21,031 bases of DNA from DATJPW01 sp035506215. GTDB lineage: Bacteria > Desulfobacterota > Desulfomonilia > Desulfomonilales > Desulfomonilaceae. Made by a program: the position numbers and the translations under genes. The stretch covers positions 1 to 21,031 of the forward strand of contig DATJPW010000258.1 in NCBI GenBank assembly GCA_035506215.1, read 5' to 3'. Positions 14,963 through 21,031 of the stretch are shown here, piece after piece (the stretch's first letter is position 1; every line of letters starts with the position of its first letter). Below the pieces are notes generated by a model that was not told where the DNA came from, ran no database searches, and was given only the letters and a program-made list of their open reading frames with translations.

Positions 14963-15292
14963 CTATAATGCACGAGCAATATAGGACACGATAGTTACTA
15001 CCAGCGATCCCAGCAGCGCAGAGCCAAAAGAGTTGACTCTAAACCCCGGAATAATGGAGCCGGCCAACCAGAACAGTAATGCGTTGATAACGAATATGAA
15101 GAGCCCCAATGTCAGCAAAGTAATCGGCAGGGTCAGAATTATAAGGACAGGTTTTATTAGAGCGTTGAGAACACCCAGGACCGCCGCCCCTACTATGGCC
15201 GCGCCTATGCTATCCACTTTGATTCCTGGAATCAGGTACGCAGCCACAAATATCGCTATTGTGATTATGATCCATGTGAACAGAATTCCCAT
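14963..15292 (-). CDS. YvlD-like small integral membrane protein (phage holin 4 superfamily)
   Basis: The 109-residue protein, from MGILFTW, has four hydrophobic segments and the family signature LTLPITLLTLGLFIFVINAL (53-72), preceded by ALIKPVLI. This family is widespread in bacterial chromosomes; its biochemical role is not established, and it is not evidence for a phage here. An AGGAG lies about 11 nt before the ATG at 15292. The frame stays open upstream to 15397, but those residues are polar and unlike the family, so the short form is preferred. Confidence 0.85.
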   Translation of the reverse strand: MGILFTWIIITIAIFVAAYLIPGIKVDSIGAAIVGAAVLGVLNALIKPVLIILTLPITLLTLGLFIFVINALLFWLAGSIIPGFRVNSFGSALLGSLVVTIVSYIARAL

Positions 15293-15518
15293 TGTCTTAT
15301 CATCTCCTGATGAGAGCAATCGTTTGCCGACAGAAAACCCGCGCTTCTTAACCGTCTTTAAGCAAGATGCTTCACCGAGCTGATCATGCCTGAACAATGA
15401 CGCAAACGTTTACCCAAGTCAATGAAGTTATTCACTATACGTAAGACAAGCTAGACCGAACCGCGATCTGATACACAGCATATTCGAAACAGGACACGGG
15501 TACAACGATCGGGTCATC

Positions 15519-15683
15519 ATGGCGAAAACCAGCCCGGATGATTATGATGAATATGTGTGTGAATATCAGGTAACCATAGGAAACGCCAATGACAAGCATT
15601 CGAAAGTTCCGGTGGTAACCGCTCCTGTCTTTGACCCTCTCGTGAAGGGACTCTTTTCTCGGTGGTTGGCCTGGACTCGTTAG
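15519..15683 (+). CDS. Possible small protein of 54 residues, doubtful
   Basis: Begins MAKTSPDDYDEYVCEYQVTI and ends in a hydrophobic/aromatic SRWLAWTR. The frame is open for about 27 more codons upstream. There is no clear ribosome-binding site and no family is recognised. It occupies the otherwise empty 435-bp stretch between the YvlD-like gene and glk (15293-15727), where nothing else was recognised. It could be a gene remnant or chance. Confidence 0.25.
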   Translation: MAKTSPDDYDEYVCEYQVTIGNANDKHSKVPVVTAPVFDPLVKGLFSRWLAWTR

Positions 15684-15727
15684 GAACGATAGTGCAAAAA
15701 TGGATGTGGCCGGGAGACTAGAAAAAA

Positions 15728-16726
15728 ATGAGTAGAAGCGATCATGAAAAGCTTGTCCTGGCGGGAGACGTGGGGGGGACCAAAACCAATCTGGGCGTGT
15801 TCGGACTTAGAGAGAAGAAGCCGGAAATTCGGGTCATGGAGTCGTATGCGAGCCAGGCCGCTTCCAGCTTGGAAGATCTTGTCCACCGCTTTTTGGACGA
15901 ACATCCGGCGTCGATCACATCTGCATGCTTTGGCATACCCGGTCCTGTGATAAAAGGTCTCAGCAAGACGACCAATCTTCCCTGGGTTGTTTCGGAAGAC
16001 AGAATAAAAGACCACTTTGGTTTGGACAAAGTGCGCCTCGTCAACGACCTTGCCGCCACAGCCAATTCCGTTCCTGTGTTGCAGGAGTCTGCTCTGAGCC
16101 CTCTCAATCCCGGCAAGCCGAACCTCGGAGGAACTGTAGGTCTCATTGCGCCGGGTACCGGCTTGGGTATGGCGTTGCTGGTGTTTATAGACGGAAGGGC
16201 CTATCCATTGGCATCGGAAGGTGGCCACGTGGATTTTGCTCCGAAGAATGAATTGCAAATACTGCTTTTGCGACATCTGCTTGCTGAAATGTCCCACGTA
16301 AGTGCAGAGAGACTAGGATCAGGGCCGGGGCTGTTCACTATATATTCCTGGCTAAAGGAGTACCGCAATTATTCGGAACCCACATGGCTTACCGAAAGAA
16401 TGGCTCTTCAGGACGGATCAAAAGTCATTTCAGAAGCGGCCATTACCGAAAAAGAGCCTTTGTGCGTGGAGGCATTGGATCTCTTCATTACCATACTCGG
16501 ATCCACGGCCGGTAATCTCGCACTCACCGGCATGACCACTGGCGGGATCTACCTGGGAGGCGGGATCGTTCCGCAGATCCTGGATAAATTGCGGGAAGGC
16601 CTCTTTATGAAGGCCTTCACTGATAAGGGACGGTTTCGAAGCATGCTGAATGATGTGCCGGTGCGTGTGATTCTCAACGACAAGGCCGCGATGATAGGTG
16701 CGGCTTGCTGCGCCTTCGATTTGTAA
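15728..16726 (+). CDS. glk: Glucokinase (E. coli Glk family)
   Basis: This 332-residue cytoplasmic kinase phosphorylates glucose to glucose 6-phosphate with ATP. The phosphate-binding loop is GDVGGTKT (13-20). The substrate and catalytic residues lie in NLPW (83-86) and VNDLAAT (105-111; N106 and catalytic base D107). The second ATP motif is APGTGLG (141-147), and the sugar-binding motif SEGGHVDFAP contains E164 and H167. TGGIYLGGGI in the C-terminal third contacts adenosine. The length matches the Glk family rather than ROK kinases, which carry a CxCGxxGC zinc motif not seen here. A GGGAG site lies 11 nt before the ATG. The downstream DUF2461 gene is on the same strand after 145 bp. Confidence 0.95.
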   Translation: MSRSDHEKLVLAGDVGGTKTNLGVFGLREKKPEIRVMESYASQAASSLEDLVHRFLDEHPASITSACFGIPGPVIKGLSKTTNLPWVVSEDRIKDHFGLDKVRLVNDLAATANSVPVLQESALSPLNPGKPNLGGTVGLIAPGTGLGMALLVFIDGRAYPLASEGGHVDFAPKNELQILLLRHLLAEMSHVSAERLGSGPGLFTIYSWLKEYRNYSEPTWLTERMALQDGSKVISEAAITEKEPLCVEALDLFITILGSTAGNLALTGMTTGGIYLGGGIVPQILDKLREGLFMKAFTDKGRFRSMLNDVPVRVILNDKAAMIGAACCAFDL

Positions 16727-16800
16727 GCGTGATCATTTGACGTCATTGAGGGATCAAAAGTTGAATGAATGAGCCCAGAATGGTGTTAGAGGAGGCCGGA

Positions 16801-16854
16801 ATGATACGGTGTCCAGGTGCAAAACACCAATCCCGGCTTGGACCCACATTGTGA
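16801..16854 (+). CDS. Possible 17-codon leader ORF before the DUF2461 gene
   Basis: ATG preceded by GAGGAGG at ideal distance, encoding MIRCPGAKHQSRLGPTL and ending 17 bp before the DUF2461 start. The strong ribosome-binding site is the only support. It may be a translated leader or a chance match. Confidence 0.3.
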   Translation: MIRCPGAKHQSRLGPTL

Positions 16855-16871
16855 GAAGGAGTTGAAACAGA

Positions 16872-17573
16872 ATGTCAGACCAATCACTCTTTAATGGCTT
16901 TCCCATAGAGTGCGTGAATTATTATGCTGAGCTGTCAAAAAACAATAACAAGACATGGTTCGCGAATCACAAATCCGATTTCGACACGTACGTTATGACG
17001 CCGGCCCGTGACTTTGTGTTTGAAATGGGGAAGCGCCTGGAATCTATAGCGCCCAAGATTGTGGCTGACCCGCGCGTGAACAAGTCAATATTTCGACCTT
17101 ACCGGGACACACGTTTCAGCAAGAACAAAACGCCTTACAAGAATCACTTGGGGATCTTTTTTTGGGAGGGGACCCGACCCAAAATGGAGTGCCCCGGCTT
17201 TTATTTTCATCTCGAACCCCCATACTTGATGCTCGGCAATGGAATCCATTGTTTCCCGAAGTCTCTGCTGGAGCATTTTCGCAATTCCGTGGTCGATCCC
17301 AAGCTCGGTCCGGTCCTGGACGAGGCTGCAAAAACCGTTACGGCAAAGGGTGATTACACTATCGGTGGAAAGTATTACAAGAAAACGCCCCGCGGATATG
17401 ATCCGCAACACCGGAATGCCGCTTTCCTTTTGTACAATGGCCTTTATGCCATGGCCATCGGTGAAATCCCTCCGGAATTTTATTCAAAGGAGATCGTTGA
17501 CTTCTGCTTTGAAAGATTTCGTGACATGTTACCTGTTCACAGATGGTTGATGGACATGATCAACAGTTTGTGA
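16872..17573 (+). CDS. DUF2461 (TIGR02453) family protein
   Basis: The 233-residue protein has the signatures of this uncharacterised family: WFANHKSDFDTYV near residue 29, FRPYRDTRFSKNKTPYKNHL (74-93), GFYFHLEP (108-115) and a C-terminal FERFRDMLPVHRWL. The family is widespread in bacteria and some fungi and has no established function. No signal peptide or membrane segment is visible. AAGGAG lies 10 nt upstream of the ATG. It follows glk on the same strand, with a possible leader ORF between them; a functional link to glucose use is not shown. Confidence 0.9.
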   Translation: MSDQSLFNGFPIECVNYYAELSKNNNKTWFANHKSDFDTYVMTPARDFVFEMGKRLESIAPKIVADPRVNKSIFRPYRDTRFSKNKTPYKNHLGIFFWEGTRPKMECPGFYFHLEPPYLMLGNGIHCFPKSLLEHFRNSVVDPKLGPVLDEAAKTVTAKGDYTIGGKYYKKTPRGYDPQHRNAAFLLYNGLYAMAIGEIPPEFYSKEIVDFCFERFRDMLPVHRWLMDMINSL

Positions 17574-17607
17574 TTATGGATAGTGTTCGCAAATTGCCTC
17601 CTGGTAC

Positions 17608-17746
17608 AAGCGGTTGCAAAACCTCAATCGAAGAAACTAATAATGCATTATTTTGTAGGGGTCCCGCGAGACGCGGAATGAACCGCCCGACATCAGGGCG
17701 CTTCTCCAAGCGCCCCTATGTGCACCTAGAAATTTTGCAACCACTT
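17608..17746. repeat. Intergenic structured repeat, copy B, with inverted end motifs
   Basis: AAGCGGTTGCAAAA (17608-17621) and TTTTGCAACCACTT (17733-17746) are inverted copies matching at 13 of 14 positions. Between them is the perfect 8-bp hairpin GGGCGCTT-CTCC-AAGCGCCC (17696-17715). The right end also folds as CCTAGAA...TTCTAGG (17725-17751). The right half is a homolog of the repeat at 6050-6114. No transposase and no obvious target duplication are seen, so it is a MITE-like or REP-like non-coding element. It fills much of the 420-bp gap 17574-17993, which otherwise holds the promoter at 17782-17810. Confidence 0.55.
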
Positions 17747-17781
17747 CTAGGAAAACTTGATAATTTGTGTAGGTGAAGATC

Positions 17782-17810
17782 TTGACACATTTGCTGGGTT
17801 TTATTATTGT
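17782..17810 (+). promoter_or_regulatory. Promoter of the HmcE/HmcF-like operon
   Basis: TTGACA (17782-17787), a 17-nt spacer, and TATTGT (17805-17810, 4/6 match to the -10). The start near 17817 would leave a long leader of about 175 nt. The leader contains the inverted repeat TGTCCG/CGGACA (17828-17833 and 17854-17859), with a small TTCTTAGAA palindrome in its loop. Confidence 0.55.
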
Positions 17811-17993
17811 AGAAGTTAGCGAAGACTTGTCCGTAGTGTTCTTAGAATAATCTCGGACACGTAAAAAATTTCGGCATCAATTAGTACGCGATTCGGGGGA
17901 TGATTGCGTCACCCGGCGCACGTACGATTCTGACTGCAACACCGAGTAATATGCCCGTGCGGCTAAAATACTACCCTGGAGGGGACATCTGCT

Positions 17994-18665
17994 ATGGAAA
18001 ATCAGGTCAGCCACGCTCTGTCCGTCTTGCAAGAGCCTGTTCAGTACATCTGTCTCGCCTTTATGGCAGCGATGTACGCCATTAAGATTTCTCAATTGAT
18101 GAAGAAGCCCGGTCCTCCGGAAAAAGCTGAATTAAAGGGAGACCGCTTCGCCGGTTCGCTGCACTCTTTGGCCAATGTTCTAAGGCCCTGGGGCATGGAG
18201 AGCACGCGAAAGGATTTATATTTTTATACAGAGTTCATGATCTTTCACATCGCGGTTGCTCTCACCATCGGATCGACCTTCCTGATTCCACTTGCTCCGC
18301 AATTGATGACCCCGCTGGTCACGAAAATAATTATGGTTTTTATGGCACTGGCATTTCTTATCGGTCTGCGACGGATATATCGGCGTCTGACAAAACCGGA
18401 GATCCGCATCATAAGCAGCCCCGACGATTACTTCGCGGTAATCTTGATGACCGTATTCTTTGCGGTAGGGTTTTTCGCTCTGTGGCTCTGGCTGGAAGGT
18501 AGACCGGAAACTGGTTTCATGTGGATTTTCTTCCTCATGACCACTTTCTTCCTGCTTTACGTCCCCTTCAGCAAAATATCCCACTACGTGCTGTACCCGT
18601 TCGGACGGGTAATGTACGGCCAGATATTTGGCGGCCGCGGCGTCTTGAACCGAAATGTAAAGTGA
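17994..18665 (+). CDS. NarI-like cytochrome b membrane subunit (HmcE/TmcC type)
   Basis: The 223-residue protein has about five membrane segments (roughly 15-33, 76-98, 105-125, 146-168, 173-193). Candidate heme ligands are H85 in FMIFHIAVAL and H197 in SKISHYVLYPFG, the latter resembling the SK-x2-H-x4-P end of NarI-like domains. Such subunits carry b hemes and exchange electrons with menaquinone in respiratory complexes such as Hmc, Tmc, DsrMK and HdrED. A GGAGGGG ribosome-binding site precedes the ATG. The next gene, 34 bp on, encodes the HdrD-like iron-sulfur partner. Its size is close to HmcE. No multiheme cytochrome c gene lies beside it in this window. Confidence 0.85.
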   Translation: MENQVSHALSVLQEPVQYICLAFMAAMYAIKISQLMKKPGPPEKAELKGDRFAGSLHSLANVLRPWGMESTRKDLYFYTEFMIFHIAVALTIGSTFLIPLAPQLMTPLVTKIIMVFMALAFLIGLRRIYRRLTKPEIRIISSPDDYFAVILMTVFFAVGFFALWLWLEGRPETGFMWIFFLMTTFFLLYVPFSKISHYVLYPFGRVMYGQIFGGRGVLNRNVK

Positions 18666-18699
18666 TTTAGGATAATAAAGATATCTCCGGAGGCAAAAA

Positions 18700-20094
18700 A
18701 TGGCCGAAAAGGCAAATGATGCTTTAGAAAAAGAGTCTGAAGAGTTGTCACAGGAACCGGAAAAACTGGGTATGCAACAGGATAGAAAATGGCCCACCAA
18801 GACCGAGTTCACGCCGGAAATGCTACAGGAAATGGAGAACCTTCTTCCGGCGAAGCTTAACAGGATAGTCCAAACTTCGCTGGCAGGCTGTGTTCATTGT
18901 GGTCTGTGCTCGGACGCGTGCCACTATACGGTTTCCATACCGGACGACAAGACGCTGCTTCCCGCATATAAAGCCGATAGATTCCGCAAATGGTACAAGA
19001 GCAGATATGATTGGCTCGGAAAAGTGTTCCCTTCATTTGTAGGGGCCAGACCTCTTGACAAGGACTTGGCCGACGAAATGTACGACAAACTCTGGGGCGG
19101 CTGTACCATGTGCCGACGCTGCACATTCAATTGCCCGATGGGTGTCGATTATGGTATGCTGGTGCGTGCGGCGCGTGGTATCATGTGCCAGGTCGGTCGT
19201 GTTCCTCAGAACCTCCAGGATACCGTGGACACTCATTTCAACCACGGCAACAACATGGCCGTGCCACAGGACGAATTCATCGAGACTATTGAATGGATCG
19301 AGGAAGAACTGCAAGACGAGGATGGGTGCAAGGACTACAAAATCCCACTTGATAAGCATGGCGCCAAATACATGCTCACCCTCAATCCTCGTGAGCCCAA
19401 ATACTATCCGTTGACTATTCAGGCGAGCGCTAAAGTCTTAAACGCGGCAGGGGCGGATTTTACCATTTCATCACGCTATTGGGACCTGACCAATTATGCC
19501 ATGTTCAACGGAATCGATCCCGATGCCAAGCTGTTCGCACAATGGCTGTTCGATGAAATGGAAAGACTGGGTGTTGAATATCTTGTGGCAGGCGAGTGCG
19601 GGCACGGATATCGAGGTATTCGTTGGGAAATGGCCAACTGGATCGGCGGCGTGCCCTATAAAATAACCAGTATGATGGAACTAATGGCCCGATGGGTTGA
19701 AGAAGGAAGATTTAAGTTGGACAAGTCCGTCCATGATGGTAAGCGTTTTACGTATCACGATTCGTGTAACATCGCTCGATCCGGCGGGGTCCTTGAGGAA
19801 CCCAGAATTGTAATTCGAGCTGCGGTCAATGACTTCGTCGAAATGGAGCATAACCGTGAGGATAGTTACTGTTGCGGCGGGGGCGGAGGCGCATTGGCCA
19901 TGCCCGAGTTTGCCCCGCGGCGCATAGCAGCCGGTAAAGCGAAAGCGGACGAGATACGTGCCACGGGCGCAAATGTGGTGCTGCAGTCGTGTCACAACTG
20001 CACGGACCAACTCAAGGAGATTTGCCATCACTACGAGATTAAAGCGGAAGTTATGAATTTGGCCGAATTGCTCGCTGCCGCCTTGGTCCTCTGA
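18700..20094 (+). CDS. HdrD-like iron-sulfur protein with CCG domain (HmcF/TmcB type)
   Basis: The 464-residue protein has a charged N-terminus and then two [4Fe-4S] motifs, C64-x2-C67-x2-C70-x3-C74 and C135-x2-C138-x2-C141-x3-C145. One complete CCG (DUF224) motif lies at the C-terminus: C356, C391-C392 in YCCGGGGG, and C431-x2-C434. The upstream CCG repeat is degenerate, with only C300 left in GECGHGYR. In HdrD and its relatives the complete CCG motif binds a noncubane [4Fe-4S] cluster that works on disulfides or passes electrons. It should sit on the cytoplasmic face, taking electrons from or giving them to the NarI-like subunit encoded just upstream. GGAGG precedes the ATG. The length is close to HmcF. 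Confidence 0.9.
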   Translation: MAEKANDALEKESEELSQEPEKLGMQQDRKWPTKTEFTPEMLQEMENLLPAKLNRIVQTSLAGCVHCGLCSDACHYTVSIPDDKTLLPAYKADRFRKWYKSRYDWLGKVFPSFVGARPLDKDLADEMYDKLWGGCTMCRRCTFNCPMGVDYGMLVRAARGIMCQVGRVPQNLQDTVDTHFNHGNNMAVPQDEFIETIEWIEEELQDEDGCKDYKIPLDKHGAKYMLTLNPREPKYYPLTIQASAKVLNAAGADFTISSRYWDLTNYAMFNGIDPDAKLFAQWLFDEMERLGVEYLVAGECGHGYRGIRWEMANWIGGVPYKITSMMELMARWVEEGRFKLDKSVHDGKRFTYHDSCNIARSGGVLEEPRIVIRAAVNDFVEMEHNREDSYCCGGGGGALAMPEFAPRRIAAGKAKADEIRATGANVVLQSCHNCTDQLKEICHHYEIKAEVMNLAELLAAALVL

Positions 20095-20200
20095 GAGAAG
20101 AAAGACTTTCTCACCAGGTCCGGAGGACGGACGGGTATCGCTTTCTCGCAGATGGTTAAGCTCGCAAGCGAGCGTTTCATCACGTGCAAGGAGAATGGTC

Positions 20201-20590
20201 ATGGCGAAAAAAATCCTGATCGTGGAAGATGAGCCTGACATGATCACCTACCTTTCCACCCTCCTCGAAGATCATGGGTACGAAACGATTTCCGCGATGG
20301 ATGGAGAAGAAGGGCTGCGGAAGGTCAAGGACGAAAAACCCGATCTGGTAAGCCTGGATTTGTTAATGCCGAACAAAACGGGAATAGGGATGTTTCGGGA
20401 ACTCAGGAGGAACCAGGATACTGTGAGCATTCCGGTGGTGATCGTCACCGGCTTCGGCACGGATGACGCTCCCCGGATTGATTTCAAGAAATGGATGCAC
20501 GAGCGGTCCATCAAGCCTCCTGAAGCTTATATTGAAAAGCCGGTCGACAAGGATGTTTTCTTGGATTCGGTCAAACGACTCATAGGATGA
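20201..20590 (+). CDS. Single-domain response regulator (receiver only)
   Basis: The 129-residue CheY-like receiver has the acidic pair E9/D10, phospho-acceptor D53 in LDLLMP, T83 and K113 in IEKP. It has no output domain. Between beta4 and beta5 it carries a long basic insert (about residues 87-108, including FKKWMHERS) not found in plain CheY. AAGGAG lies 7 nt upstream of the ATG at 20201 and only 1 nt from the ATG at 20195, so the later start is chosen. It follows the HmcF-like gene by 106 bp and precedes a sensor-kinase-like gene. In Desulfovibrio the hmc operon is likewise followed by a receiver gene (rrf1). Confidence 0.9.
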   Translation: MAKKILIVEDEPDMITYLSTLLEDHGYETISAMDGEEGLRKVKDEKPDLVSLDLLMPNKTGIGMFRELRRNQDTVSIPVVIVTGFGTDDAPRIDFKKWMHERSIKPPEAYIEKPVDKDVFLDSVKRLIG

Positions 20591-20660
20591 CAGTTTCGAG
20601 CTTTTGAGGCCTGATCGCACCGAACCATCCACTAAAGTCCCAGTTTCTAGACGTCCGAGT

Positions 20661-21031
20661 ATGCTGCAAAATCCCATTCAATTACTCAAGAAATTTACGC
20701 ATAGCCTGAGCTTCAAATTCAGTTTTTATGCGGGCCTCATAATGTTCCTCGCTCTGCTCGCATTCACGTATCACACCATCACCACCCAAGAGCGGAACAC
20801 CATAGACAGAATGATTCAAACGGCCCTTAAAGACTCCGAAGTCATCAAAGCCGCAATCTGGGAAGGCATGATGACCAAGGACAGGAGGGTAATAAGGGAA
20901 ATTATTAAATCCATCGGCGCCCAGGCGGCATTCAGAGAGATCAACATCTACGACAGACAAGGCACCCTGCATTATTCCAGTCACTCTCAGACAACGGAAA
21001 GCAATGTCGGACAACAACCGGAACCTTTGTT
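20661..21031 (+). CDS. N-terminus of a membrane sensor protein, probably a histidine kinase (runs off the window)
   Basis: The 123 residues seen have a short cytoplasmic start (MLQNPIQLLKKFTHSLSFKF), one membrane helix (about 20-38) and an extracytoplasmic region with QTALKDSEVIKAAIWEGMM and the beta-rich AAFREINIYDRQGTLHYSS. This is typical of the sensor half of histidine kinases or chemoreceptor-like proteins. No kinase motif is reached before the window ends, so the kinase call rests on the receiver gene next to it. The frame is open upstream to a TTG near 20600, and the ATG has only a weak ribosome-binding site, so the start is tentative. Confidence 0.65.
   Translation, partial: MLQNPIQLLKKFTHSLSFKFSFYAGLIMFLALLAFTYHTITTQERNTIDRMIQTALKDSEVIKAAIWEGMMTKDRRVIREIIKSIGAQAAFREINIYDRQGTLHYSSHSQTTESNVGQQPEPL

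Noticed and set aside
14963..15292. Prophage signal from the phage-holin-4 superfamily protein
   Set aside because: This family (YvlD-like) is a common chromosomal membrane protein and no other phage gene is present.

Overview
The window looks like chromosomal DNA of an anaerobic Desulfobacterota bacterium (the former Deltaproteobacteria). This is an inference from gene content, with no marker search behind it. The clues are an Hmc/Tmc-type membrane redox pair (a NarI-like cytochrome b subunit followed by an HdrD-like iron-sulfur protein), a corrinoid adenosyltransferase, an AcsA-type acyl-CoA ligase, and IspH fused to a UbiA-like membrane domain. A Desulfomonile-like or syntrophic sulfate reducer would fit. 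Most of the window carries intact housekeeping genes. No insertion sequence, prophage or CRISPR array was seen.

Layout. 1-700 (minus): the start of tuf preceded by a tRNA cluster whose transcription order is Thr(TGT)-Tyr(GTA)-Gly(TCC)-Thr(GGT)-tuf, with a good promoter in front. 884-3259 (minus): a two-gene operon, a MocA-like nucleotidyltransferase followed after 3 bp by the IspH-UbiA fusion. 3381-3990 (minus): a MazEF-like toxin-antitoxin pair with a palindromic promoter/operator. 4062-5927 (minus): ftsH. 6197-6763 (minus): cobO. 6957-7712 (plus): a zinc-ribbon/ankyrin protein. 7841-10701 (minus): a histone-deacetylase-family protein followed by an AcsA-like ligase. 11125-13725 (plus): a promoter, a structured leader, and a TolC-like and HlyD-like pair with no pump gene. 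13875-15292 (minus): a polysaccharide-deacetylase-like protein and a small YvlD-like membrane protein. 15728-17573 (plus): glucokinase and a DUF2461 protein. 17782-21031 (plus): a promoter, the HmcE/HmcF-like redox pair, a lone receiver protein, and the start of a sensor kinase.

Most unusual points. (1) The AcsA-like ligase has lost the catalytic lysine of its A10 motif (isoleucine instead) and deviates in two other nucleotide-handling motifs. It still sits beside an AcuC-like deacetylase, whose characterised relative acts on exactly that lysine. (2) The IspH-UbiA fusion keeps every IspH ligand, but its UbiA half lacks the first Asp-rich motif. (3) A short structured repeat occurs twice between genes, and its stem shows a compensatory base-pair change. 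(4) The MazE promoter has its operator between the -35 and -10 boxes and seems to give a leaderless antitoxin mRNA. (5) The TolC/HlyD operon has a 10-bp hairpin and a five-codon ORF overlapping the presumed GTG start.
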